Both the position numbers and the translations under genes were made by a program. The notes beneath the pieces were generated by a model that was not told the origin of the DNA, ran no database searches, and was given only the letters and a program-made list of their open reading frames with translations. 64,000 bases of DNA from Cercospora beticola (Eukaryota; Ascomycota; Dothideomycetes; Mycosphaerellales; Mycosphaerellaceae). Where the stretch lies: assembly GCF_033473495.1 (NCBI RefSeq), contig NC_088938.1, forward strand, positions 2,356,001 through 2,420,000. The letters are read 5' to 3'. Positions 9,690-24,546 of this stretch are shown piece after piece. The number at the start of each line of letters is the position of its first letter. Within the stretch, counting starts at the first letter, position 1.

Positions 9690-12600
9690 ATGGTGAGAAG
9701 GACGCCGCGAGCGAAGGAACATGTCCACCGCTAACCGACAGTAAAGGGCGTCACGAAACGCGCCGGCCGCAAAAAGGATGCGCCTGTCGCAGCGCCTGCA
9801 GCAGGAGGAGCACCACAGATTCGCAAGGCAGCCTACGAGACGGGCAAGAAGAAGGAAGTTGGCGTGTCAGATCTCACGCTGATTAGCAAAATCTCCAACG
9901 AAGCCATCAACGACAACCTCAAGAAGCGATTCGAGAATGCCGAAATCTACACATATATCGGCCACGTGCTGGTCTCGGTCAATCCATTTCGCGACCTGGG
10001 CATTTACACCGATCAGGTGTTGCACAGCTACCAGGGCAAGAACCGTCTGGAGATGCCCCCACACGTCTTTGCTATTGCAGAGAGCGCGTACTACAACATG
10101 AAAGGATACCATGAGAACCAATGTGTCATTATTTCGGGCGAATCAGGAGCAGGAAAGACTGAGGCTGCGAAGCGTATAATGCAGTACATTGCAAATGTGT
10201 CGGGAGGCAGCAATTCGTCGATCCAGGAGATCAAGGACATGGTGCTGGCCACCAACCCTCTTCTCGAGTCTTTTGGGAATGCGAAGACGCTGCGAAACAA
10301 CAATTCTTCGCGATTCGGCAAGTACTTGGAAATTCAGTTTAACCAGCAGGGCGAACCGGTCGGTGCGAATATCAACAACTATCTCCTCGAGAAGACTCGC
10401 GTGGTCGGGCAGATTCGAGACGAGCGCAACTTCCACATCTTCTACCAATTTACGAAAGCGGCGAGCCAGGAGCATCGAACGAACTTTGGAGTACAGCAGC
10501 CGACGACATATACATATACCAGCAAGAGCAAGTGTTACGATGTGCCGGGCATCGATGATGTGGCAGATATGCAGGACACTCTGAACGCAATGAAGGTCAT
10601 TGGAATGAGCAAGGCAGAAATCGACAATGTGTTCAGGATGCTCGCCGCCATTCTGTGGATTGGCAACATTTCCTTCCGAGAGAACAAGGAAGGCAATGCC
10701 GAGATCGCTGATGCCAGCGTAATCGACTTTGTGGCATATCTGCTCGAAGTGGACGCTCAGCATGTGAACAAAGCCATGGAGGTCCGGATCATTGAAACGA
10801 GCAGAGGCATGCGACGAGGGTCCGTCTACGAATCTCCCATGAACATCCCACAGGCTACTGCAGTGCGAGATGCTCTGAGCAAAGCGATCTACAACAACAT
10901 GTTTGATTGGATCGTGCAGCGTGTGAACCAATCCTTGAAAGCACGAGGCGCAGTTGCGCAGAGCATAGGTATTTTGGACATTTATGGGTTCGAGATTTTT
11001 GAGAAGAACTCCTTCGAGCAGCTCTGCATCAATTACGTGAACGAGAAGCTGCAGCAGATTTTCATTCAGTTGACGCTGAAGGCTGAGCAGGAAGAGTACG
11101 AACGAGAGCAGATTCAGTGGACGCCAATCAAGTACTTTGACAACAAGGTCGTATGCGAGCTGATCGAGGAGAAAAGACCTCCAGGAGTCTTTGCTGCGCT
11201 GAACGATGCCTGCGCCACGGCCCACGCCGATCCAGGCGCGGCTGATCAGACCTTCGTCCAGCGACTCAACGCGCTCTCAGGCAACCCCAACTTCGCGCCA
11301 AGACAAGGGCAGTTTGTCATCAAACACTATGCAGGTGACGTGAACTACGCGGTTGAGGGCATGACAGACAAGAACAAGGACCAGCTGTTGAAGGATCTCC
11401 TCAATCTCGTCGGCCAAAGTTCGAACAACTTCATTCACACATTGTTCCCGCACGAAGTCGACCAGGATAACAGAAGGCGGCCACCTACTGCAGGCGATAA
11501 GATCAAAGCCTCAGCAAATGACCTCGTTGCAACTCTGATGAAGTGCACGCCGAGCTACATTCGAACGATCAAGCCAAATGAGAACAAGAGCCCGACCGAG
11601 TACAACAATCAGAACGTCATGCACCAGATCAAATATCTCGGACTGCAGGAGAACGTCCGCATCCGCAGAGCTGGATTTGCCTATCGACAAACGTTCGACA
11701 AGTTCGTAGAGCGCTTCTACCTGCTCTCACCGAAATGCAGTTATGCTGGTGAGTACACCTGGACGGGTGATGCGAAGTCTGGCGTCAGACAAATTCTCAA
11801 GGACACTTCTATACCGGCGGAGGAATGGCAGATGGGTGTGACAAAAGCGTTCATCAAAACGCCGGAAACCCTTTTTGCACTTGAGACTATGCGCGACAAG
11901 TATTGGCACAACATGGCAATTCGTATTCAAAGGGCTTGGAGAAATTACCTACGATATCGCATTGAATGCGCGACCAGGATTCAGCGCTTCTGGCGCAAGA
12001 AGTCTGGTGGTGAGCCATTCCAAAAACTGCGGGATGAGGGACACCAAGTACTTGGAGGCAGGAAAGAACGAAGGAGGTTCTCTCTCATCGGCTACAGACG
12101 CTTTCTGGGCGACTACCTTGGAATCGACAACAAGGGTGGCAGCGGAGAAGTGCTGCGTAGCAGTGCAGGCATAGGCGGCGGTGAACAGACGTTCTTCTCA
12201 TGCAGAGCTCAGCTTCTGGTGTCCAAACTTGGCCGATCGAGTAAACCGGAGCCCCGTTTTCTCGTACTCACCTCGAAAGCTGTTTACATCGTCAAGCAAG
12301 CTCTTGTCAACAAGCAGGTGCAGATCGTGGCAGAGCACACCATTCCCGTTGGCGCAATCAAGTTCGTGAGCACGAGCTCGTTGAAGGATGATTGGTTCTC
12401 ACTGGGCGTTGGAAGCCCTCAAGAGCCCGACCCACTTCTCAACTGTATCTTCAAGACCGAGTTCTTCACGCAGTTGAGACAGGTGACGCGTGGAGCAGCT
12501 CAGCTTCAGATTGGTGAAACGATCAGCTATAACAAGAAACCCGGGAAACCAGCCACTATCAAATGTGTTCGGGATCCGCAAGTGCCTCGCGACGACGTCT

Positions 12601-13445
12601 ACAAGAGTGGCGAGATTCATACCGGGCCCGGCGAACCTCCAAATGCTGTGTCGAAGAAAACACCGAAAGGCAAGCCCGTGCCTGCGAAGGCCATCACGAA
12701 GGGAGGACTGCTCAAAAAGAGTACTGGAGGCAAGCTGTCGCAACAAGCCGCGCAAAGGACTCATCGACCTGTTCCCGCCACTCAGCCACTGCCTGGCGCT
12801 TCCGCTCGGCCTACAGAACGCATCGTACCCCAGCCAGCGCCAGTTGCTCAACCACAGCCACGTCCCGCAGCAGCTTCTCAGTCTGTACCCGTGGTACCAT
12901 CAAGGCCGCGGCCAGCTGCTGTACCTAAGCCAGCTGTTCAGTCACAACCAGAACCCGCTACAGTCGCTCAGCCTGTGGCCAGAACATCGAATGGAGGTTC
13001 GAGCAATGATACGAACGGCAGCTCATCTTCGAACACATACAAAGCAATGTACAACCATGTTGCAGGAACCAAGGATGAAGTCAGCTTGACTGAGGGCGAA
13101 CTTGTCACGGTAACTTCGCAAGTCGAAAGTGGCTGGTCGTGGGCGAAGAAGAGTGACAACACGGCGGGTTGGGCTCCTACCCTTTATCTCAAGCAGGAAG
13201 AAGTGAGAAAGGCGCCGCCTCCTCCACCTATGAGACCCGCTGGCAGACCGACTGGCAAACCCGGTCCTCCAGCGCCGCCCACGAAGAGGAACACGCCCGC
13301 AGCTACAGATACGCCTAGAGACAGTGGGTACAGCACAGCCAACGGAAGTGGAGGTGGAGGAAGTCTGGCTGGCGGGTTGGCGGCTGCGTTGAAAGCGAGA
13401 CAGCAGGCCATGAATCGACCCGATGGGCGAGATGATGATTGGTAG
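9690..13445 (+). CDS. myoA: Class I myosin (MyoA/Myo3/5 type)
   Basis: An unconventional myosin of about 1233 aa that drives actin patch assembly and endocytosis at hyphal tips. Exon 1 is only the ATG (9690-9692); a 54-nt intron (9693-9746) follows, giving [12 protein letters not shown]. The rest is one exon. The motor domain has the P-loop GESGAGKT (about residues 132-139), NNNSSRFGK (switch I) and [15 protein letters not shown] (switch II region). The TEDS-site residue is Ser in RGSVYE, about residue 360. Two IQ motifs ([13 protein letters not shown] and [10 protein letters not shown]) are followed by a lipid-binding TH1 domain, a Pro/Gln-rich region, an SH3 domain ([20 protein letters not shown]) and an acidic Arp2/3-binding end (DGRDDDW). 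Length and domain order match fungal orthologues. It is presumably essential. Confidence 0.97.
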
Positions 13446-16180
13446 TTTATAGATTTTTTACACCTGATAATCAAAATCGCGAGCGAAGAGTGGGCGATTC
13501 CTGAGTTCAAGTGCCATTTTGTATTGCTCGTGAAACCTCCCGCATCCCACGTCAGAGCCTCGAATCGGATGGCAGTGTCTTGCTGCTTAGTCTATTTTCC
13601 ACCGTCTTCAATAGCTCGAACCAGCTCAAGGTGCACACCTACGAACTTGTCCGCGACCTTCCCGCTGTTTCAATCTCAGTCAGAGGCTAGGTGATCTCCA
13701 GCCTCCGCGCTAAATTCTTGCGAGCGCGGCTCTCTTCGTCAAAATTTTGCGACGATAGTTGTGGCTTTATATTTGAGGGCGATTTCGAATGGCACATTCT
13801 CCACTTGTTCGAGAGGGCATCACGCTGCTGCTTGAGATATTCCCTCGGCTGGCGCTGATTCCATATATTACTTGGCTCCGGATTCACGCTACAGTACAAC
13901 GTGTGAGCCGCAAGTGAGGATAGGTTATCGACCCGAGAGACATCCATGACTATTGTTACTCTGATTAGATTGGTAGTCATTACGAGCCTCTGTTTCTCTG
14001 AATTTTCACGTACTCGTGCACGGCGAAGAGGAGTTTGTATAGTCTCTATTGGAAATCCACCCCCGAGAGATGGCTGTCTCGACCCGCCTCGGGATGTGTT
14101 CTGCGGCAGTCACGGTTCACTCTGTGTATCGATTGCTCAGCAGCAGCCACTTGGAACGTCCCGTCCGTACAGTAAGACTCTCGCGTGATCAGGTCTGCTG
14201 AGCTCACGAGATTCACTTACTTTCTTGTTGGCTGCAAGCACGACGGCAGCATACCTTCGAGCTTCACTGTTGATGCATCACTGATGGGCTACTGCACCCC
14301 ACAACGTACTGTTCCCGGTTCCCGGTTCCTGGTTGCCCTGCTTCCATATTTGGATTCTGAAGACGCCAAAACTTTGATCGTCTTTTGGGAAGTAGCACCA
14401 GGATGTAATGGCGGTATTCGGATTCCAGAGGCATGGTTGCTCATGCCCGACTGGTGGATTGTGCTTTCGGCTCAACACTTAAATCCCGTGGGAATGAAGC
14501 CCGTCAAAGAAATCTGCGCAGCCGTAGGCATTTGTTCGATCCGACGAGGTTGGGTGCTCTCTGTGGCACACTTTTTATCCGCTGCTTCACTGCTCATTGC
14601 TGACCTGTATTGTGCTGGCAGCGTGGATGAATAATCCCTCATTCGCGGACTTGGTGTAGCCCGATTCCGGCAGAACCGTGACAGATTGAGTTGTCTTCAA
14701 GGTGGTAATGAGCTGGATCAGTCATCCTCATGCGGGACTTGGTGACCATTGGGAGCACGTCAATTGGAGCATTGGCCGATTCCGACTTCATCCATTCACT
14801 TGCCAGCAGCCGGGGATGGTCGACGACGAATAGGCTCTTCAGCAAAGCCCGGAGAAGCTGCATCCTCGTCTGCAGATGCCAGATGGGGTGCCGCACATAC
14901 TCCGAACGATGCTCTTTCCCAGAGGTACTGTATCTTCAGTCGTTACTATTTTGACAAGGTTTTTTAGGGCCAGCTAGCCACGCAGTCTGCAGAGCGCGTG
15001 GAGCTGTCGCAAAAGTGTATACCATTGCGAAGAATATGACTCGTGATGATTTCTTCCAATCTCGTGGAGCTTCTGCCTGTGGGAGCTTGTCTAGAATTGG
15101 CAATGCCTGTTCTCGGGACATTTGCAGTTGCATGCATAGGCCCGGCAGCGGAAGGGTGCATGCGGTGCTGCGGAAAATGGCCATGGAGGCGAGAGGCATT
15201 TGTCGTCGCTGGAGGAGTCTGGCACAAGCTGGTCTCAGATCGGTGAAAGCGGTTTGTAGGAGGCGCGGTTTGGCGTGGTGAGAGTGGAGCGCAGCGCGCT
15301 AACTTAAGCCCCAAGGCGGAGGAAACACCGAACAAGACGCGAAGCACGTCACGGCTCCGGCGTTGCTAGGGGCAGTTTCGGACTATTCATCTATCGTAAG
15401 CGCCCGCCAAGCGACCTACTTCACCTGACCAAGACGGCTTGCCACTCGTAGCATTGCTGCGACTGCGCGGCCAAGCTGCTGTGCGGGCGTGATTGATTGC
15501 GCGCCTCCACCGCGACGACCTCGTCGGCGGTTCCACCACACACGTGCGGTCCATATTTCTCGCCCATAAGGGTATCCTGGGTGCGAGCCTGCTCCCCGTC
15601 TCCAACATGCACACTGCACAGACTGCTATTCTCTGCCCGTTGACCGGGCTAGGGCCAATAGCACTCATGTGCCCGTGGGCATCTCGCCGCGGCCAAGCAC
15701 TTCAAGCACTGCGCACACAGCATAATCACCACGTGCCCAAGGACATTCGTCGCCTGCGACCTCGTGTGCTTATGCATCCAAGCCCTCAACGCTATAGAGC
15801 GGCAGCAGCGATAGCGTGACTACGGAGAGAACGGCGCTCGCTGCCCATCTACGGCCACGGCTCGTGCGGTCGTGCGCTGATTGCTCACAATCTTGTGCAG
15901 CCATCACTCCCTGCCCGGTCCATGGATCTTGGCTCAAACTAACGGTGCTGCCAACACTAGTAGGGATGAACTTCACATCTGGACGAACGCGCCACCGCGC
16001 AGGCGGCACTGATGTGACTTACTTCACTGTTGTACCGAATCACCTTCCCATCCGGCGCCGGCAAAGTCAACCCTCGCGTGTGGTTGTCTCTATATATTCC
16101 GGCATTGACCTGATCAATCCCTCTACGTTGTTGGTGCCTCTGCCAACACTCAATTGCTCGAGTACTGCTTCCTAGACAAG
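13446..16180. other. Long intergenic region, no supported gene
   Basis: 2.7 kb between myosin-I and catalase. Several open frames of 100-150 codons occur, mostly lacking an ATG start, and none has recognisable content. A short imperfect tandem of GTTCCCG units lies around 14308-14333. The catalase promoter occupies the 3' end. Confidence 0.5.
16091..16098 (+). promoter_or_regulatory. TATA-like element of the catalase gene
   Basis: TATATATT lies 90 bases upstream of the catalase ATG and is followed by a CT-rich leader, a common fungal promoter layout. Confidence 0.45.
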
Positions 16181-17946
16181 ATGAAGGTCTCCACTCTTGC
16201 CTTACTGGCGACGCCTTTACTGGCAGACGCTTCCCAAAGCTCTCTGCGCAGAGTCACACAGCCTCCTTCGACCGGCCCTCAATATACAACAGACCTCTTT
16301 GAGGGTACGAGACTCAAGGAGGAACAATCAGTCCTCAACAATTCCGACCTCACCTACACCGACCGCAATGGCAAGAAGAACTGGTCGCCACTCAGTGCTC
16401 TGCGTGCGGGCGAGAAGGGTCCTTTACTACTTCAAGATGCCGCTCTGATCGATACTTTGGCAACATTCAATCGCGAGCGTGTGCCGGAACGTGTCGTCCA
16501 CGCTCGAGGTGCTGGCGCCCACGGTTTCTTCGAGGCCACTACCGATTATGCTTCAAATTTCTCAGCGGCCAGCGTCTTCCAGAGGGGTACAAGGACATCG
16601 GTGACGATGCGTTTCTCTACCGTTGGTGGCGCAAGAGGATCGGCAGATCAAGCACGAGATCCCAGAGGCTTCGCAATCAAGTTCAGAACTAAAGAAGGAA
16701 TCTTGGACTGGGTGTTCAACAACACTCCTGTGTAAGTTTCACATGATCGATTCACTGCTCATCTGTGATACCGAGTAGGCATACAGGTCGAAGAATGATG
16801 CTGATGATGGAACAGTTTCTTTATTCGTGATCCTGCGAAGTTTCCACGCTTCATCCACACACAAAAGACAGATCCAGCTAAGAATGCGCGCGACTGGAAC
16901 ACTTTCTGGAGCTGGCCGGCGCAATTCCCAGAATCTCTGCTGCAGTTTCTGAGACTCTTCTCCGACCTCGGGACTCCATACGGGTAGGCAGCAGATGCAC
17001 TCTTCATGGGTGATAGGCACTAACATCATCATTCAGATTCCGCCACATGGATGGATGGAGCGGCCATACCTACAAGCTTGTCAAGGATGATGGCTCCTGG
17101 GTCTACACTCGCGTGTACCTTAGTACCGATCAAGGTGTCCGTAACATGACTGCTAGCGAAGCAGCTCAGATCTCTGGCGAGAATGACGCCTGGGCTACTG
17201 CCGACCTCTATGACCACATTGAAGCTGGCGAATACCCATCGTGGACTGTCGGCATCGCCACCATGACTCCCGAGCAAGCCGAAGAATACCGATACGATGT
17301 CCTTGACCTGACTAAGGACTGGCTTGGAGTTGAATATCAAGAAATCGGCCGCATCTTCCTCACCCAGAACCCAGACAACTATCACGCCGAGATTGAGCAA
17401 TCTCACTTCACACCAGCCAACATTGTTCCAGGCTGGGAGCCGTCCAACGACCCAGTCCTCCAATCCCGTCTCTTCGCATATGGCGATGCTGGACGATACC
17501 GCATCGGCGTCAATGCCGAAGACATCCCCGTCAACTGCCCCCTCACCTCCGTCGCCAACTTCGACCGAGACGGCCACTTGAGCTCAACTGGAAACCAAGG
17601 CTCACGCTTGAACTTCCCAGCTGAGTACCTCGACCCAATCAACGTCATCGACCGCCCAGGTACTGCCATTGAGTCTCCTATCGAGGGCGATTCAACTGTA
17701 CAATGGCTCAGCACCATCGACGAGGACATTGATTATGAACAACCAAGACTCTTCTACCAAGGTTTCTCGCAAACGGACAAGGACCACTTGTACAGCAACA
17801 TCGCAGGTACTTTGGTGAACGTCAACCACCAGGAAGTTTTGGACGCTCTATTTGTGCAATTTGGCAAGATTGATCAGGCACTTTTGAGCGGAGTGCAGAC
17901 TGCTTACGAGCAGGCCAAGCAGAAGAAGGCTGCTGGCGGCAAGTAG
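16181..17946 (+). CDS. Secreted monofunctional haem catalase
   Basis: Converts hydrogen peroxide to water and oxygen; predicted secreted, 542 aa. A signal peptide ([20 protein letters not shown]) is followed by the catalase core. Catalytic His lies in [38 protein letters not shown] spans the first splice. The proximal haem Tyr lies in [14 protein letters not shown]. Introns at 16732-16815 (84 nt) and 16984-17036 (53 nt) restore the frame exactly. Length corresponds to small-subunit clade catalases; the C-terminal flavodoxin-like domain of large-subunit fungal catalases is absent. Role in oxidative defence at the cell surface is inferred from the signal peptide. Confidence 0.95.
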
Positions 17947-20108
17947 GACTCCACGAATAATGAGATAATGGCAATGGCAATGTGAATCGATACTTCGCAG
18001 ATCTCTCACATCACGATGATACATGTCATCTGGCACATCACGATCTGTATTCTTTTCTTCACATGTGCATAGGTTCAATCGGCAGTTGCTCAACAAGCTT
18101 CTCAATCTTGCATAAAGCAATACACTTACTCGTTCCTGAAACTCGCCTCAATACTGCTTAGAGGCTGATCACTATTCAAACACGCCGATGATGACAGTAA
18201 GCACCATTGACCTGACGAAACACCTACCGACCGCGATTCCCCGACTACCAAAACACTACAACCTACACAACCTCTCTCTACACAAAACACCGGCATATCG
18301 CTCATCGTCAGTGGCGCCATCACTCCCAAACCCTAATGATGCAATTCCAATAATAAGGGAGAGATCCAAGACAAGCCACCTGCGCCACCATTATCCAATC
18401 GTGTAACATCTATTATCCACGACTATAAGCCCTAGATTTCTCCACAACGACGGCTACTGCTAGCTAAACACGTGCATTCTCTGCTAGATATTTTGATTCA
18501 CCCTGTCGCAGATCAGGTTGGACACTACTTAGTTCTGGAACATGTGTGGGCAGGGATGCTGCACTTAGATGCAGGGTTTGAGAACGGTGTGTATGTAGCA
18601 TGACGCTTAGGATTGTCGGAAGCTACTGAACGAACAGGCGGCTGACCCTTTGCGGTGAACGAAGTTGTTTTTGAGAGAGTACCAGTCGGCCCCGAGTTGC
18701 ATTAACTCCGAGATGTCATGAGATCGAAAGCTGTCGGCAGTTGTTCTCGTTGAGCAAGTGATGTGCTTTCGCGGCGGGCTTTTTCGACGCAATGTACTGG
18801 GTTAAGGTGTTTGCGTCTTGCCGGTACGCGAACTTGCTCATATCGAATCAAGGATCTGGTGGATGCAATGCATCACGCGTCCTGCGTCATCTTGATCGCA
18901 CTTGGCCATCTCCATAAGACTGAGCAACACAACGCCAACCTAGTAACATCATGCATGCCCAGCAATTTCAAGAGTGCTGGCAGAGAAGGTGAATTCAACC
19001 TCCCGCTCTCAGCCAAGAGAGCGCTTGACTGGTGGACTTCTGACTCCTTCGACAGTCCGCTGCAAAGCTCCAATCCAGCTTCTCTGACGTTTGTCTCGTC
19101 CGAGACTGGGGAGGAATAGGATCGACGTGCGTGAGGACAGTCAACTCGGACAGCTACGCTTGGTGCAAGCTATACGGACTAGCTTCTCTGGAGGCAAGCC
19201 GACCACCATGCTGCGTAAAGCCAGGACTGTCTGGATCGAGCTTGCGACAGACCTTCGGAGCAGAAGAGCCTGAGGTGAAACTCGCTCACGGTTGCAAGGC
19301 CTTCATTCTGCGGACCATCGCACGCTTCCTACTATGCTTCGCGATATGTCGTTGCCTCTAGAATGGTCGCGGCGGCCGGTCGCTTGGATGGGAAGCTCGT
19401 GTTCGTACGACTTGAGGCTACTGCAAACGCTCAGTAATCCTCGGCAAGAGACTTCGCGGCTTGACCATATGTACGTGGACGATCTCCGGCCTTGCTGGTT
19501 TCCTGGACAGGTTTGAGGCACGGAATGCCAGCTCGGAATGTTAGTCTGATCAGGACGCCAGAGTCATGGCCATTGGCGTTGATGGCTTGCGGGTAGAAGA
19601 AGGCGATATAGCACAGCCTGATAATCGCCGAGTGGTGGAACAAATGGTAGAAAAGCGAACGAAGGACGACGACGTTCATGTGGCAGCAGGATGAGGAAGG
19701 AGGAGCGGGATGGGCGGCCCGAAGTGGATGTTTTGCCGAAAGCCAAACCAGACTTGGCGGCCGTCGCTCATGACCCAATTTCCCCTCTGCGGCCACTCGT
19801 TGTCGTCCGCTCGACGTTGCATGGCCGGCGATGTGCAGTGTACGACACCTTCCTAGCTGAGACAAGCAAACGCACGTCTGCTGAGCGCCAGTTGTGCCTG
19901 TCATCCATCGAGCATGAACAGCAGTAGCGCCGAGCGATCAGCACGAAGAGTGGCATAGTTTCAGGAACACCCGCGCTGTCAAGTGACCATGACCGAGCAG
20001 GAGCGTCTGCTCTGGTTCAGGGAAGCGTCGGTCTGCTGATGGGGGAGTATATGTACCGCCGAACTGGCCCTCACTTCACCTCACATTCCATCCCTGGTCT
20101 CCGGCATC
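17947..20108. other. Long intergenic region, no supported gene
   Basis: 2.2 kb between catalase and glucoamylase. Open frames on both strands have no motifs or splice support. The right edge contains the glucoamylase promoter. Confidence 0.5.
20048..20053 (+). promoter_or_regulatory. TATA-like element of the glucoamylase gene
   Basis: TATATG lies about 60 bases upstream of the ATG at 20109. No other regulatory site is asserted. Confidence 0.35.
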
Positions 20109-22161
<2,053 letters not shown>

Positions 22162-22670
22162 GGTTGCTGAAGGAGCCACCGTGTGGGCCTTCGATGTTGC
22201 AACACAGTATGCATCGTACGTTCGCGAACGAAATATACGAGCAACGGCTTTTAAATACACGAAAAGCGCGTCATGTATACATGCATACGCATCTAACGAG
22301 CATAGCATAGCCTAGCCTGCCTTAATTTTGAAATTTCCGCACCTGATGCCACAGCCCAATCCCAATTGCTGAAGAAGTCAGCTTGGTGTTTCTTCAGAAT
22401 TGACTCGTTGCCACATTTGTGAGGGCAATATTCGTTGGCTCCGAGTTGAACTTTTGATCAGAGAAAGGTCGTAGATTCACAGTCCAATACCAATGCGAGA
22501 GGAAAACACACACGTCACTCAAAAGCTTCAATATGTTGAATGCAGAAGGCTTGAGAGTGCACACTGTAAGTGTTGTCCGCTCACGCCCTTTCTCTCCATT
22601 CTATCCTATTTCTACCAACGCCAGAAAATCTACCCATCTTGCCGCAGTCTCTAAATGATCTCGGAGACAC
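22162..22670. other. Convergent 3' flanks, glucoamylase and secreted protein
   Basis: 509 bases between convergent genes. No ORF or RNA gene seen; it presumably holds both polyadenylation regions. Confidence 0.5.
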
Positions 22671-23418
22671 TTAGCTAGCATCCTTCTTGCCTCCACTCGA
22701 GCAATCTTTGAAACTGTCGCGCGATAGCCGAGGCCCACAGTATTGATTTGCATCAAAGCTGGCGGACGGCCCTATGAGAAGATAGCCATCCCACGTACCA
22801 CCATGCGTGAGATCGAGGCACTCGGTGTAGCATCTGTAGCAGAGTTAGTCAGGAACTGCCACCGGAGTCACTTGATTTGTTGAGAACTCACACTTTGGAA
22901 CCATCTGTAGTTTTAATATGATGCAAAACCGCTCTCTCAATCGTTTTCTCTTCAGCAGTCGTATCGCAGTTCTTCCCGTTGGCTTAGTATCTGTAGGAGA
23001 TACCTCCCATAGATCCACTGAAAGTTCCACAGCTTCTCTGTTTGCTGGCACCACTTATCACGCCCGCTGCCCATTTGCTGAAATCCTTGATGGCATTGAT
23101 GCTGACTGCACAACCCGCGGCAACAGTTATGATACGCTCGCAAACGGTGACTGCGGTTCTCCTGTATGTTCTCAGTTTATCATTCAAGTCCGAGCAGAAC
23201 TGCATAGCGACATACCTCTCCACAGACAGCTCCGTACTATTGGAAGCAATCAGAGGACCAAAAGGTTGTTCTAGATCATACAGTATCCATCGCTCTGGTT
23301 GTGGGTGGCCGCTGTACATCACGACGGGGGCGCTCTCCAGCGGGACGGAATCGACAATAGAGCAGGAAAGCAGCAGTAAAAGCATTGTGAGCAAAAAACC
23401 CGCGGTCGGGACACTCAT
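22671..23418 (-). pseudogene. Small secreted cysteine-containing protein interrupted by an in-frame TAA
   Basis: Start at 23418 with a strong signal peptide (MSVPTAGFLLTMLLLLLSCS). The first 144 codons end CGTFSGSMGGISYRY, then a TAA (complement of 22984-22986). The same frame continues with NGKNCDTTAEEKTIE. A 58-nt intron (22834-22891, donor GTGAGT, branch CTAAC, acceptor CTACAG) then joins in phase to TECLDLTHGGTWDGYLLIGP and ends at 22671. Without the stop the product would be about 229 aa. From memory, the NCDTTA and DHGGTWDG-type motifs belong to a widespread family of ascomycete secreted proteins of unknown function, in which an aromatic residue sits where the TAA is. I can find no intron that removes the stop. 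It may be a recent nonsense mutation or a base error. No function is claimed. Confidence 0.7.
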
Positions 23419-24546
23419 TTTGGCCTTGCCACAGGAAGTAAAGATTGTTGACGAGGAGGATGAATGGTCCTATATCGGCTGCGAAGCGTGTGATCCAGTC
23501 CGAGATGGCGATGAAGGCTTCCATTGGCGTGTTGGCCATCTCTCTGAGTAGCAAGATGGAGGCTTATATGCGATCTTTCCACGCTGAAAAGCGCAGTCTG
23601 ATCGAGTCGAGTAGAGAGGCACAGCAGTTGACAATGTTAGAATCGCAGTGTATCCACAGCACTAGCTGTGCCGAGTCCACCCAATGCTGTTGGAGTTTCA
23701 GATCGATGCGAAGGAAAGGCACAACAGTGTTGGGGCTTTTCTTGATTCCACCGCACTAGCTGTGCCTCACCCACCGAGAATTTCCTTCTTGTATGTTGCC
23801 CTGTTGACGTGGAAGCTGGAGTTCTTTGCCGTTCTCACCACGGAATTTAAGAGGCTGCCAGTGCTGATGAAAACGGCTTGCGCACTTGGGTACCGTTGAG
23901 GTAGGTAGTCTTACTTCTGGTTATGACTCTGTTCGCTCGAATTAGAAGAAGATGTTCTGCCAACGAAGCTTAGAGGCGCAGGCGGCGTATTTAGCATAGA
24001 GAACAAGGTCTTGTTTGAACTTAAGCGCTGGCAAGTCTGCCTTGTCCCGGGAGCTTATGCATCCACAGGATGTGGGGAGGATTGATCCAACATGAGGATG
24101 ACGCATGGTCTATCCCTCTTGATTGCGGCGCGCATAGTGAACGGGCTCTCGTCGGAACAGACGGGGCGCGTGGGCGGGCGCGTGGAAGATCCGGATGGCA
24201 GCGCTGTTTCCCCGTGTTTCGAGCGCGCAAAAGCGTGCACTGCTGTTGATGTGAAGAGTCTCCGTCCATAAGGCTGAGATGAAGTTTGGAGAAGAAATCT
24301 GTACGTGAGTTGGGGAGAAGTAAGCCAGGCAGGGAGGGCATCGACTATGACATCTCCGACCCTCGGACTCGAGTCCGACTGCACGTAACCGTGTGAAATG
24401 AACGGCTTGGATACCTGCAGTTATCCTCTGAAGGACTCGTCGAATTGTTACATCTCACCTACAAGTTGTATATCAGTCGCTCTCCCTCGTCAGTCAAACG
24501 AATGATTTTCGCAAGCTTTCCATGTTGATCAATCTGATGCATCTCC
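23419..24546. other. Intergenic, no supported gene
   Basis: 1.1 kb upstream of the secreted-protein gene and downstream of the CmcJ-like gene. A small perfect inverted repeat (CACAGC-ACTA-GCTGTG, 23655-23670) and a partial second copy near 23753-23765 were noted. No gene seen. Confidence 0.45.

Noticed and set aside
10143..11225. Long minus-strand frame inside myosin-I
   Set aside because: Antisense shadow of the conserved motor domain.
14185..14634. 150-codon plus-strand frame between myosin and catalase
   Set aside because: It begins with a non-ATG codon, has no recognisable content and no promoter; treated as chance.
23042..23551. 170-codon plus-strand frame
   Set aside because: Antisense to the signal-peptide exon of the secreted cysteine-containing protein.
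23655..23765. Inverted repeat CACAGC-ACTA-GCTGTG and a partial second copy as a possible mobile-element end
   Set aside because: Six-base stem, no target duplication and no transposase nearby; consistent with chance.
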